Under the pieces are notes generated by a model that was given only the letters and a program-made list of their open reading frames with translations, did not search any database and was not told the origin of the DNA. The position numbers and the translations under genes are program-made. Source: Onchocerca volvulus (taxonomy: Eukaryota; Nematoda; Chromadorea; Rhabditida; Onchocercidae). From it: a stretch of 64,000 bases of DNA. Positions 26,101-41,100 of the stretch are shown in pieces. The first letter of the stretch is position 1. The number at the start of each line of letters is the position of its first letter. Where the stretch lies: contig HG738137.1 in assembly GCA_000499405.2 (NCBI GenBank), positions 10,052,768 through 10,116,767 of the forward strand, given 5' to 3'.

Positions 26101-29100
26101 TACATATGACTGACTCAATAAAGTAATAATGTAAATGTAAATATGAAGCGATTTTTAAATCGTCTAACTTTGAAATTAAAAAAGCAAAAAAAAAATAAAG
26201 TAATTTTATGGTGAAAAAGAAATAAAAAATAGAAAAATTGTTTGAAATAGTTTTGCAACTAATTTCAATTATTGGAAATTGTAGATCGATTTGTTTTTTT
26301 TTTTAATCATTCAATTCATTCAATTTCTTGATTTATTTTTGACAACCATTGGAAATTGTAGATCGATTTCTTTGTTTACTTATTTAATTCATTCACTTTC
26401 TTAATTTATTTCTGTACACTTTCACTTCTGCCTTCGTTTTATCGGTAAATGGTTTTTTCGTAATTAAATTCTTTTTACATCAATTTGTATTGAATTATAA
26501 CTTCGTTTTCAACTATGACTTAAATTTTCAGTCATTTTTCTTTCATTTTTGTTGTTTTCATTATTGCTTATAGAAATTTAGTTTATTAATTTAATTTATA
26601 CAAGTTTCGTATTTCTGAATTTAATTTATAATGGAATATATCATTTGCAAATAAAAATTTTTCTTCTGTTTTTGATTAAATTTAAATAAAACGAAATGAG
26701 AATGACATTAGAATGATTAATTAATTATTCAGATATCATATGTATCCATCTGGTCGTGATTACTGCAGTTAGGCCAAACTTGGCTTTTTAGTGCAATTTT
26801 TGTAAGACAAAAGTTAACTAATGAAATGATTCAGCTCATCACAATGCTATTTAAATTGCATAATTTTCCAAATAGTTTAAGCTGAATGCATGCATATGCT
26901 TGCTATGCATTTGCAAGATGCAATCATAAATTGCTTAGTGCACTTTGCCTTGCTAAAACGGATGAAATGCACTTGAAATCAAGTTTTCTGCAAGTCAAGA
27001 ATGCTAATTTTCATGGTTTCAATTGATCAATCCAATTTTCGATGCAAAAAAAACCCTCAACTGGTAATTTCATGGAACAGAAACTACCCAAAAAGTCACA
27101 CTGAATGTCTTAGCTATTTGAAAAATTATGTAGTTTAGAAAATAATATTGTTGAAATTATCATAATTTAATATTTATGAATTATTTAGATATATGTTTAT
27201 GCATGGGGAATTCATTAAAATTACATGCATGATAATTAAGTATTTTAGTATCGTATAATTATAAGAATGATAGTAATTTTTTAGAAGTTAAATAATATTT
27301 CAGTATGAAATTTTTTTTTTTAGCATTTCATTCCTTGCATTCATGCATGAACTTCATTAATATGAAACGAATAGTTGAGTTACGATTAATTGACAAATAT
27401 CAGATTCATTCTCGGTTAATTAATATTTTAGCACAAAATATTAAAAATATCAATCATTTAAATTTATATAATTACCGTTATCACCTAAATTTGAAATTAA
27501 ATATGTTTAAAATGAGAAAAAAAAAAGAATAAAATTTGATTAAGACTTACTTATAGGTTGTATTTTTGTTTAGCATTTTCGGTAATTCGATACTTTTTTT
27601 ATTAGGTTCGTTCATTTTTGTTGCTGTTGCTGTTGCTGTTGCTGCTGTATTATTCGTAAAATAATCTCGATTAGCACTTTGATCTCCGATTTCATTTTTG
27701 CTTTTCCTATTCTGATTATTAATGATTATTTTATTTGATTCCATTGCATTACTTGTAATTGGACTAGTTGCTTGTGATGTATAGGTGAGATAAAAATCCG
27801 GATCACAAAGATCGTCCAAATCACTACTGAAATTGAAATTAAATTAAATTTTTAGAAAATAAAGTTTATAAAAGATTCGATGCATAAATGATAAAAGCTA
27901 ACGATATTTCAATTGATAGTTAAATGAAATGATCAAATAAGAAATGAAATATTTGTTTCAAAAAAAAAAAAAGCATACTGATAAGCATCATCATTTAATG
28001 TTTTATATGAGCCATATTTTGTTTTTCGTCGTTTCGATAGATGCTTTGCTTGTTCTACAATCTAAAAAATCAGAAAAAGCAATATTAGAAGGTAATAAAA
28101 TTGAAATTGAACTTAAATTAATCATTTTTATTTTTTAATCAATTATAGTGAATCAAAACAATAAAATAAGAATGCCAAAAAAAAAAAAAAAAACTAACGA
28201 AAAATCATAGCACAAAAAAAATTAGGCAATTTTAGTAAACAGTTTAATTTTTAAAGAAATTTCAAATTTTATTTTATTTTTTATCTGAATTTTTTGTGCC
28301 TAATAATCATTTATATTTGAGAAAAATATTATATAAAATGAGAGAAACATACGATAGGCTTCTCTTCATCATTTACTGAATAATCGGATTTCGACGATTC
28401 CGTTTTTGGAGTTGAATTCGCAAGTGGAGCGTTACCGGTGCGATTGAAATCAGTAGGTGTCGCATTCATATCCATTGTTTTGCTATGTTCACCAAAAAAA
28501 GTACCATTACTTATCTGAAAGGAAACTGTGTAAATTTGGCGGATAAAAATGCAAAAGATGAAAATATTCGGAATTTAAACTTGAAAAACTTTAAAGAAAC
28601 TTGATAAATTTAACTAAATTTCAGTTAGAATATTGAAATTTTAAACATTAAAAAGTGGTTTTACGATATAAATATGCACTAAAAAAAAAATTGCATTCAC
28701 ATATGCCATTTTATTTTTATAAAGAAAGAATTTTCTACCGTTCCAAAGCAGAAGATAACTACAATATTAGCAAGAAAAAATTAAAATAAATTAAGATGAA
28801 GTCAATTAAAATTAATCAAAATTAAATTAATTTCAATAAAACTGAAAAAATTTTCGAGAAATAAGAAACAAACTGAAAGAATAAGGCATTGAGGATATAT
28901 TAGATGAACTGCTTCGATTTTTTTTTAGCATTTCATTCTTTCTCTCTTTTTCAGCAATATTTCGCAACTAATTTTCAAGGAGAAAAGTTTCTTTTTTTTT
29001 TTTTTTTTTGATTAAATAAGTTTTTCCCATTTCTTTTTTTTTTAAAGTTGCCCTTTGAAGCTCACTTTAATCTCTTTCTAACTTTTCTTTTTGCAACTTT

Positions 29101-32100
29101 TGAGATGGAAATATTCCGCTAAGATATTAAGAAAAACGACAAGCAATTTTTAAAATATTTGTATTTCTTTTTATTTAAAGGAAATTCTCCTTCTAATGAT
29201 ATAGTTTATAAAACATTTACTTTTTTCACCAAATAAATTTGATAAACAATAAAGAATTTTCACTTTTCAAATTAAAGATACTTTTTTACGCATAATTTAA
29301 ATCGAATTTCAATCCAAACGATTTCCCCCCCTTTTTTTTTACTGTTTTTCTATCAAAAATTTTCGATTAAGAAAAATTTTCGTTCGCTTTTTTTTCTGCA
29401 AAACTAATCCGAAAATATTCCATTTAAAAATTGCTTTAATTTTTATACTTTTGTTTCAAAAAATTCTGCTTTGAAATCCGAAAACAAATTCAAATTGAAT
29501 TTCTCACTTAATGCATAAAATTACAAAAAGTTGTTTCACAAAAATTTCAAAATTATTTGGCTTATTTTCCAACATTCGTATTTTTTTCACTAGGATTTTT
29601 AGAAAACGATTAGGTAAACGGCAAAATATTACCAAATTTTTTTTTACATTTTTTTCATTATTCTCACTTTTTGGTATAAATCTACAAATAATCCGTCGAA
29701 TTGTTCAAAATGATTGAAAGGAAGAAAAAATGATAAAATCGGAAATTAAAAACTGTAAGAAGACATTATGAAGGAAATGGTTATGAATTTTTGACATTAC
29801 TACATAAATTAGTAGTAAAGAAAAAATAGAAATTAATTATTGATTTGATAAGAATTGCTTCTTTTAGATTAAAATTATCATTTTTATTTTGCCAAATTAT
29901 TATCATTTATGCACTATCATATTAAGGCTAAGCGATAGAAAAACAATTATGAAATGATCATTTCTCAGAAAACAATGATTAGATTGCAAATTTAAATTAA
30001 AAATAATATTCCTGCTTTATTTATAAAATTATATGATATTTAAAAACTTAAATTAAACGCGGTTTAAGAAACGTATTTATCTACATTGTATCATTAAAAA
30101 TTTTGAAACTAATTTAAATTTACTCGAAGAAAAGAAATTGAAAAGCGACGATTTGAATTAAAGATAAAATCATTGTTCGTTTTCAATTTTTCGACCTTAT
30201 CAATTTGTCTTAGATAAAAATGGATTTACCTTTTCGATGTCATCTTCCCATTTTGGTGTTTCAGGTAATCGTTGCAAATTGGTAGATTTAACAGGTACCA
30301 TCGCAATTTCATCTGCTAATGCTTCAACATTTAATGCTGCTGTAGCCGTTTCTTCAATTTTAAGACGTTGTGGCTTACGTGGTGCCGTAAAATGTTCGCT
30401 GAGAGCACGAGCCGGTACATAGGAAAAACATTTACTGGCTGGATCATACCTAAAAATAAACCCAAAATTTTTTTATCATAAAAAAATCAATAAACAGGTT
30501 GATTTTGATTATTTCGATTTGATTTTGATTATTTCTATTGAATTTATTAACTATAAAGATATTATAGCAAATTAATATAATGTATAGATTACGCTCCTGA
30601 AACGATTAAATTTAAGTAGCGAATAAGAATTGTTTTAAAATAAATAAAATTAAATAGAAACTTAAAAATCATTTCTCATATTGTTTAAATTTTTGAAATT
30701 TTTAATTCTTAAAAAATTTTTTCATTTTCATATTGCAATTTCTTTTCCTTTTCCTCATTGTTTCCAGTATTCTTCATATGATCGGACTGAATTAAGTTAA
30801 ACGATCTGTTGATAAATGAAAAGTAAACAAGCGTGATTAAGAAATATTTGAATATCATCAACAGGATGGTAATAATGGTACACAAGAAAGAAGGATGAAT
30901 GAATATGTCACCAGAAAGGACAGATGACAGATCAAATTTTTATATCTGTCGGATCCATTTCAGTTATATAAATCACTTACTGAACTTAGGTATTAAGTAA
31001 CCATTTATATTTGAAATGGATCAAAACTTTGGGAATAATTTCAAATAATCGATATTAATTCAACGGTTGATAAGAATAAGCGATTATGACTGTATCATTC
31101 AATTGTTTATTTTAACCATCAAGTTCAAAATATTTTTAAGAATCAAGTTTATCCAAGAAATCCTCGAAAAAATTGGAAAAAAAATGAGCGATAGAGATTT
31201 GTAATTTTCTATTATTCATTTCAATAATTATTGATTTATATTTCAAAAAGGAGTATTATATGTTAAAATTATTTTTGATATCATATCTGTACGTCATTTT
31301 TACGTGTTACGTGGAAAGATGAAAACTTTATTGCTTACACTTTTGTAATTATTAATTTTTTTTGCTTCCAATGGAAAAAAAACTTTTAAAATTTGAGAAA
31401 AATTACCTGTCTTTTGCGACGAGATCAGGTTCTATGGCACGTGGCAATGCTGTACGTTGTTCATCGATAGGACTTGCGGAGCGTACGGTTGGACTCGGAC
31501 GAACAGATGCGGGAAGTACCGAATGAGCTCGCGTTATTATCTGATCAGTTCCCCTAAATTAAATTCTCGTATATTTGCAAATTTTCCATTTACGAAAATT
31601 TTTTAAATTTTAATTCATAAAAATTTCAATTAAACAGAAATTAAGTGAATTAATTCAAAATACTAACTTTTTTGAAGAAATAAATTTTGATAAGTAAATA
31701 AGCTATAAAAAAGTTTCTTTTTGATTAAAGTATTCGTATAATTATCGAATGATTTTGCAAAATTAATAAACTTTTTATAGGTTATAATTACCCGCATACC
31801 ATAAATGTAGTCGTTTTCGAATTAAAATTTACAAAAAAAATTTTGCGATCTATATTGTTGAAGTAATTAACTTTTTATACTTTCAATTTAAAAATCCGAA
31901 TTAAATTGATATTTTTATCACTTTTAATAAATTATATAAAGCAAAAAAATCTGACTATTCAGATTAAAAAAAGGCTTAAATTTTGTAAAATCGCACAGAA
32001 ATGTAGGTAAAAGATTGACAAAATGAGAAAGAGATAAACAATTAGCAAACTTAATTAATGCACATTATAGTAGAGAATTAATTAATGGTATAATTAATAG

Positions 32101-35100
32101 TACTAAAATAAATTTTTAATGATATAATCAAATTAAAAGATAAATAAATTTACCGCGTTTGTTCTGAATAATGATCAATAGCATTCATTCGTTCATCTAA
32201 ATTTATACGTGGTTTTGGTGGTGGCAATGGTGGCATGCCACTTTTTTCCTGTAATAATTGTAATTAATTTTTGATTTAAAAAATTTTAATTAAGAAAGTG
32301 AAAATTCAGAATTAATGAAATATACGTTGTTATCGATAAATTTGAGAAATTAGTTTTAAGTTATTATCATTTAACGAAAACATTTTCATTAATCTTTTTT
32401 CAAAATTTTCCGCAAATTTCGATTTTTAAAGTACAAAGTGAAACAATAAAGCAAGTAAATCTCTAATCAATGATCGAATATTTATCTTTAAAATCAAAAT
32501 CAAAACAATTAAAATTTTAACAAATGTTTTGATCAAGAATTGAATGAAATTTAATAAAGAGGTTAAAATAAAAAAAAAAAAAAAGAATACTAAAAAACAA
32601 AAACAAAAAAAAAAAAAAAAAAAATTCAAAATAGCATGAATAAAAATGGAAGGAAAGATTCTGTCACAGCTACTATTTGAGTCCTCCAAAAAATAAGAGT
32701 CATATCGAAGACTGATAAATTCTTCTCAAGCAGATGTTTCTTCAATAATTTTTCAGCTATATTCCAACTAAAGCTAATAAATTATTTCTGCTTTTTTTCT
32801 CTTTTTTTCTTTTGTAATATTTTGAATAAAATAAGTATTTCAAGTTTTTGCTAGAAATTTTTTGAAATTACATAAATTGAGTAAATTTTCCAATCATTCA
32901 AGCTTATTTGCATAAAAAGCATAAGCAATGAATTGAATAAGCGGGCCTAGGCCAAAAGATGACGATAGATGATAGAGCTAGTACCGGTTGCTTGGCTAAA
33001 AATCATCCACCAATGATTATGAAAAGAATAAAAGGGCCTCGTTATTCAATCTTTCCTTTTTTTATTTGATTTGAAATTGTAAAGAAAGAAAAAAGTATGC
33101 TAGAAACGGAAACGGACAATAGAGCCTAGAAAAGATGAAAAATTGCAAAGATAAGAGTAGAAACCTATGAATTGCTAAATTTGACTACAATATTCGTAAG
33201 AATTTTCTATTTTAAAACCAATAATCACAAAAAGATGAAAAATTGGAACAATTAAAATTTGATATGACTTGTGGCAAATAGTTCGATATTATGAAGGTGT
33301 TATCACGATATCATGATAAAGATAAATATCATCCTAAAGCCACCACTTTCTTGAACAATTACGAATTATGTGTGTGGCGATGTTCAGGAAGCGATTTTAT
33401 TGCGTCATTTCCTGACGAAACGATGAAATCGTTAGTCGTCAACTTGAAGAAGTGCTTTTAGAGAACGATTGAAATTGAGAAAAAAAGTGGATTGAAAATA
33501 TGAAAGTGTCAAGAAAAAAAAAAGGCTGATTGGATGGATGAATGTTATGTGCCACTTAGCAAAATATAATTTTAAGAGAAATGAAGAAAGAAGAAAATAT
33601 AATGTTGTTGTTGTTGTCGTTAGTATAAAACAATTTTTACTCAAACGCTTAGACAAAACAGCAACTGACGGACGAGAATTGTTGGCGTCGCAAGCGGAGG
33701 AGGAAAGAATTCGAAACTTTTCGCTAAATAGCGAGAAAAAAAAAAAAAAAAAAACGAAAGAAAAATTCGTTTGATTAATTTTTTAACAAATATATTTATA
33801 TGAAATGTGTAGGTGTTTGTTCCAATTATATCTTATTTTATCGATTCCAAAAACTTTTGCTATGACAAGGAAAAAGAAAAAGATTTTTTCGTTTTTTTTT
33901 TTTTTTTTCTGTCATTTTCAAATAATGCATACAATCAGAAATTGAAGTTTGACCTTTAAATTCGAGCCATATTATTTTCAACAAAAAAAAAAAAGTAGTA
34001 ACAAAAGTAATGATGACATGTGATAATTTTGTCATATATTTGTTACCATAGAGAATGTAAAAAATGTTTTGTAATAGAATGGAATAAAAATGCGAAAGTT
34101 ATGGGTGAAATTATAAACAATTTAATTATTTCAAATCTGAATAAATCTTATTAATTTTAGCTAATTAAACAATTACGTCAAAATTTTTAAATATTGATAT
34201 CTATCGTGAAATAAGCCTTGCGATCCTTAACGGCTAAAATAAGTTAGTTTTAAATAATTATAGATTGTAAGAATCTATTAAGCATGTTGACATCATCATT
34301 AGCAGGAATCTAAATTGTTATTACCGTACATGTAATCATAATTTTTATTTCAATCATAACGTAAATAATATTGGTACAGTTTTTTATCAGATATATTAAG
34401 AATGATAATTTTTTGGAATTTAACAAAATTTGAGTTTCAGTAAGAATTTCAAGAAACAATAAAAGGCTTTCATCGTTTAATTTCCGGTGTCATTACAATT
34501 ATCGTTTGTCATTAATTATTATCATTATCATCATAAAGAATAATACTTCATAGTTCTAACTTCCGGAAGTAATTAAATTTTCTTCTTTTTTTTTTGTTTC
34601 TTTTTTTCTACATAAGTTTAGTTACAGGATATGGTAACAAAAAAAAAAAAAAAAAAAAGTTGAAACTGCGAATATTTAAATAAATCATATGTAATGTGAA
34701 GAGGAAAAGAATTAAGTGAATTAATTATTGTATGCTCAAGGGGGATAATGAATTAGTAAATTTTTTTTTTTTTCACTTATAAACATAAGCATATAATGAT
34801 ATTCTATATAATTTTGTTTGTCATTCATAAAAAATGACAAAAATATTTCATAATTTTATGCCAATTTTTGTGAGTTAAAAAAAATTTATTACTTATTTTA
34901 TACTTTAAATAAATTTAAAATTTTCGCTTAATAATTCACAGAAAAATATCAGTGATATCAGTTTATTTTGAAGACTATATCAAATTTTTCATTGAAAAAT
35001 TTTATTATGCGATATTCGATATTTTCGTTTTCTTTTCTAATCGTACAAAAAAATCCTTTTTTTTTTCGCCCTTTTCTGAATTTATTTCTGGTTTATAAAC

Positions 35101-38100
35101 AATACAATTTTGAATGATTGTTAGTCAGTCAAAGGAATTTGAAAACTAAAAAAAAACGAAATTGAATGAATGAATAAACTGAAAGGAAAAAAAAAAAAAA
35201 ACGGAAAACTAACTAATGAAGGAATACAACAACAAGTTATCTTCATCATTGTCATCATTATCAATCATTCTTCAATTCTTCAAAAACAATTATCATTTCG
35301 AAAATAATCAGACGAAAAATAAGTGCCACAGGAAGTGAAGTAAATTGATTAATGATTTTTAGTAGAAATGAAAGTTAAATTTTTTAATTAATTTAAATAA
35401 TACACTTTTCTATGATAGTATTGAATGGAATGATTTGTCGTTGGATTAATAGTAATAGTTGTAATTAAATATAATAAACGATCATAATTATCATATCATT
35501 TCCTGAATAAAATAGAATTTTAGTACTTTTACTAGAAATACTAATAAAGGTTTCAATAAAAACACCAATATAATTGCTACTACTGCTGCTGCTGCTGCTG
35601 CATTATTATCAAATACCTATAATACTAATAGTTATAGTAGTAATACTACAAATAATAATAGCAGTAATATTACAAGAAGTATTAGTAGTACTATATGCAG
35701 TATTAGTAGTACTACAAGCAGTATTAGCAGTATTATATGCAGTATTAGTAGTACTGCAAGCAGTATTAATTTTAATACCACAAGCGATATTAGTTGGTAG
35801 TAATAGCAGTTGAGAAGAGTTGTGAAAACAGTAATGAAAAGTTTTAAATAGAAGAGATGAGGTGTATTATTTGATGGTTAGCAATGACAATGTTAGCATA
35901 ACTTTTCTTTTCTTTTTTTTTCTTTGAAAGAAAAAAAAGTTTAAAAAAAAAGAAAAAAAAGAAACGAAAGAATTCGACTTATATTTACAAAAGATACGAT
36001 GAAAAATCATCCGAATAACGAAAGAATCGAAATAAACGAAGAAAAATAACGATAATAACAGGATTTAATGTTCCTTTTATTTTTTTACGGAAAAAGAAAG
36101 AGAGAGAAGGGAAGGAATTTTAATAAATCAAATTTCAAGTATTTAATTCCAATAAAATTTATTCATATCCTAGTACTTCATTAAACTTTATTGATCCAAA
36201 CATAATTTTTATTCATAAAAATATTCGTCAAATACTTCAACTTCTACTACTATTATCATCAATTTTTTAGCCTGAAAAGTTTTAAAGAAAGGAAGAGGAA
36301 AAGATATGATTCAACTTAAGATCAAATTTTTAACTTAGCCCAGATTAATTATTTAATACTTTAAAATGATAAGATAGAGGTGGTGGAAAAACGATTTAAA
36401 TAATATTATAATATCCTAATCAATATCATAATCAAGTCTTGATTGTTTCGCTCCAAAATTTATTTTTAAAAGAAAATAATTGAAAAATTTTATTGCAAAA
36501 AATTGAATGGAATATCATAACCAAAGTTCTGAATCAGCCATTTTTTGCTGTGAAGGAATGAAAGATTAAATAATATCAATAATAATCTGAAATCCGAGAA
36601 TGATGATACAAAAAAATAGCAAAAAATAATAACTGGAATAATTAAAGCAATAAATGAAATAATTTAAAAAACATTTGAATTTCACACACTAATGTCTAAC
36701 TTAAAAAGGTGGTACAAAAAATCTACTAAATTCAGGTAAAGTGACAATCGGAATGATTTGAAAACTTATTTATTGAAATGATTTAAAAATTGATATGATT
36801 TAAAAACTTATATATTAAAGTTGTAATTCAAAAAATATTGCATAAAAATATTTTCTGTAGTTTGAATAGTGCATAAATAATTTGATTTATTATATAAATT
36901 CGTTTATAAACCAAAATATTTTGCGAAATGTTCCTTTTTAAAATTTTTTAATGAAATTTAGCAAAAAAAATAGAAAAAGAAAATTTTACAAAATAAACAA
37001 TGAATATTTAACGTAAGTGTCGCAAGTGTCCACCATTTTTTTTTCAAGAAATATTTCATTTCTCACTTGCAAAATAACAAATTTTTGTCGCTCAAATGAA
37101 GTCGACCAATTTTCAAGTATATAAGTACGATATTAAGTAAATTTGTATTTATATATATTAGTACACCCAAATAATTTATGCTAAATATGAATTATAGCAT
37201 TATTTATGGTTTATTTTTATTTATTTTCATTTTTGCTTTCTTCATTATTTATACATGCTTAACAACTTTTTGAAACATTTTCGGAAAAAAAACTATAAAT
37301 TTGAATTCTTTTCATAAAAATACGAAATTTTTTTTACGAATATAAATATTGGAACGTAGAAATATATAAAAATGAGAATAATATTTGTGATTTCTTAATG
37401 CTAATCAAATTAATTTAAAACAACTTTAATTATTTTCATTTCAAATTTTTGAAGTTAACCTTATACATTTTGCAGTGAAATTACGAATTATAAAGCTTTT
37501 TGATTTCTTAAATCCAAGAGTATGACAAAATAAAAACGCATACAAAAAAAAAAAAAAAAAAAAAAACTGAAAAATTAAAAACAAAATAAATGTTTTTTTT
37601 CATGTGTAACTTTTAAATATAATTATTTTTAAAAAATTTTTAAAAATGGCATTAAATTAAAAAAAAAAAAAATTCGCATGGTAATGTAATGAAATGCAAG
37701 ACATATCCGTACTCCAATATCTTCATTATGTAAATAAAGTTTATGAAACATGAAGAATTTTTTTTTCAAATTTCTTTTTTTTAAAATTAATGTATTTTGA
37801 AAATTCAATAGTTCGAAAAACAATCGATTAATGGCTAACAAATTCTTTAGAAAAATTTAATTAGTACTTTTGATTTATTATTATTAATTTGGTTTGTTTA
37901 TTCAAGATATGAATAAACAAATCAAATTAATAATCAACAACAAAATTTTTCGAAAAAATTATAAAACAAAACATTATTGCTTTCCGGCGTTTTTTAACAA
38001 ATTTTTTCAAAAAAAAAAAAAAAGTTAGTGAAAAATAAGTGAAAAATAGCAAAAAATCTCGAGAAAAAGAATCGCACAGCTGAAAATTTGAAAAAATAAT

Positions 38101-41100
38101 TTCAAAAAGTGCAAGTTTCAACAAATTTAAATTTTGAAAACAAATCACTAATTCAATTGTAATTAGCCTAGCAACAAAATTTTTGAGATATATATATATA
38201 AAATATAACAATATTTGACATAAAACAAGAATAATGGTATGTTTGTTAAAGAAAAAAAAAAAAAAAGAAATCAATTTTGACTATTAAATCTAAAAATAAA
38301 AATTTTTTTAGTAAAAATTTAAGTAATATATATTCGTATAAAAATATTAAGTTAGTGATTAAGGCATAATTAATTATGAATTACTAATAAGTGCAAACGG
38401 AAACAGTAATCGTATATAATAAGAAATTAACTAAGACGTGAATTTTGTATAAGTAATGAAAGTATTGTAATTAAAATAATGATAAGCATATATTACAATA
38501 TAGTATCAATTTCAAATTACAATATTGTAATTTGAAATTGATAAAAAATATAATGGAATTGAAACTTTATCAAAATTAATTTCCCCTCCATAAGTATTAA
38601 CTTTTGAAGTGAAAATAGAAAGATGTAAATTTAAAAAACAAAAAAAAAAAAAAAAAGAAACTGTTGCCATTTGTTTTAAAATATATTATTCCACGTATTA
38701 AAAAAAAATATTTGTGGAGATTAAGAAAAAAAATTTGTTAAATTTTAAAAAAAAATGAATAATTTTTGAAATGATTCGAAAACGACGAACAAGACAAGAG
38801 CGATAAATGAATTTTAATTTACATTATTAAATGAGTTCTAATTTGTCCTAAAAGTTAATTTTTTTTAGCTATTTTATTGATTTTGTGTGTAAAATTTTCA
38901 GACTTCGCTTTATTTTATCGAAATGTAAATTAATTTTTAACTAAAATCAATTATCAGATAGACTTTAAAATAAACAGCAAATAGGATTCAATTATAACTA
39001 ATTAAATGTTTATGTGTAACTATTCACCTAATAATTACACTTAATTACTATTTAAATAGTCTATTTCATTTTGATTTCTATCCTTCTTTTAATTATTTCT
39101 GTTTTAAACATAGTTAAATTTACTTGTTTAATTTTCAAAAAGATTAAAAAAATAATTTGTTTATTTTACATATAAATTAAAAAAAAAAAAAAAAAAAGAT
39201 CAAAACTGGAATAAATGCAATATATAAGACTTATTTTTTTCTTTTTTTTTTGTTTTTTCTTAACAAACAATTCATGCATATTATTTTGAATTTTTATTTT
39301 TTTGTTATTTTTTTATTCTTGTACTAATTCTTATTTATATAACAATAATTATTATTAGACGGGAAGAGAGAATACGGAAACACACATTTGCATATGTGAT
39401 ATGATTTATGTTTTCCTAAAATTTCGAATTGAATAAATTTAAAAATTGCTTAAATCCTTTTAAAACGATTTCTAAATTTACAAAAATTTAAATTTAAATT
39501 TATGAAAGAAGACCTAGCGTTTATACCCATAAGAATAAATAAATTATGAAGACAAAATATTCGTGGGATTTATTTGTACTTGGAAATTATTTATATCTAA
39601 AAGACACTATTATTTCTCCATTTTGTTCTGAAATGCTTCAAAGCATAAGGTCAAATTATTTCTAATTATACTAATTAATTAATTTTTACATTAGAATATA
39701 AAAATTGAATATCGATAGCTTAATTTATGGACTGAGACTAAAAAAAAAAAAAAGTTTTTTAGCTTTTTTTTTATCGCTTCAAGATGAGAATTTTAAAAAG
39801 AATAAATAAAAAACAGTTGTAAATAACAAGGCCAAACCTTGATGGTATTTGCTGAATCAGAGCCTAGACCAGAATCTGTACTATCAGTTGGTCGATGAAT
39901 TTCAACGGATTCTGCACCGTTCACTCCATCCGTTCCACTTAGCTCACTTCGATCTGTAAATTATTGAAATTTCTTTTGTAATGATTATAAAAAAAAACTT
40001 CAAACATTGTTCCGAATTTCAGTTGATTTTTCAAAATTATAACTATTGATCCAGAAAAATGTTTAAATTAAGGAACATTGATAATCATGCTGATGATATT
40101 GATTACGGAATATTATCAGGAATATCCATATCTAGGTATAGCCCATCTAGTGAAGCAACCGCAAACGGATGATAAAATCAATATTTGTTATCATAAGAAA
40201 CTTATCAATACTTGAAATAGCTATCAAGCCTTCCCGTTAATTCATCAATCGATTAGCTATCATTTATTTGCTATCAATTGATAAATAAAGAAACGAATAA
40301 ACTTGTTCGAGCAGATTTTGATTGTTATAAACAATTTTCATTCATTCTGCTCACTTTACCCATCGATTGTTTAAAATTTCATTCGATTTTGTTTTTGCAC
40401 AAAATTTTCGTTTACATTCATTAAAAATCAATTCGAAAATTATTAATTACCGAGAATGAAATAGCTTTTATATACAAATTAGCAAAATCTTCAAAAAAAA
40501 CTTTTTTAATTTTGTTGAAAAAAATATTTGCGACAAATAAGAGGGAATGAATAAAAGGAATGAAATTAATATGAGGAATAATTGGAAATGAAAGAGAAAT
40601 TGAATTGTTAGGAAAGGAAGATTTAAATATTGGATATATAAAATGAGGTTGCAAGAGATTTTGCCTATGAAATGATGTGCTGCTATAAATATGAAAAAAT
40701 TTCCAATTTGCTATTTTATTTCACTTTCATCTATCCATCCATCTATTTATAGAGAATTGTTTGTTGAAAGATGAAATTTATTTTTAAAAATAATATTGAA
40801 TTTATTTTTTTCGTTCTCAAATTTCATTCAAAACGAATATTTTTTTGTCAAAATTTTATAATAAATGCAAATTTTTTAATAATAATAATAGTAGTTCTTT
40901 GCATTTGCAAAAATAATTTCACGATAAGTTGATAAGTTGATTAACTTTTATCAAAAATTTTAATTAAAATAAGATGAACTATCATCCTAAATGCAAGTAA
41001 GAACACTTAGGTGATAGTTATCATTTTTCATTTCCATTCTTATCAAATATACAAATACGCGATCTTTATCATCCATAAATAGATACAGTAATCAGTGATT

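Larger units (their letters stand above)
32249..39837 (-). other. tensin intron 9
   Basis: 7.6 kb. Contains a 21-bp minisatellite (35678-35761), a 40-bp perfect palindrome (38504-38543) and many homopolymers. Slightly GC-richer patches near 32940-33020 and 33350-33440 have no clear reading frame. Confidence 0.7.

Noticed and set aside
33538..33774. 78-residue plus-strand frame in intron 9
   Set aside because: Poly-Val and poly-Lys from triplet and A-runs; the short middle part is not enough to call a gene.
35574..35813. Apparent VLVVLYA heptad-repeat protein
   Set aside because: A translation artefact of the 21-bp minisatellite and TAC/TGC triplets.
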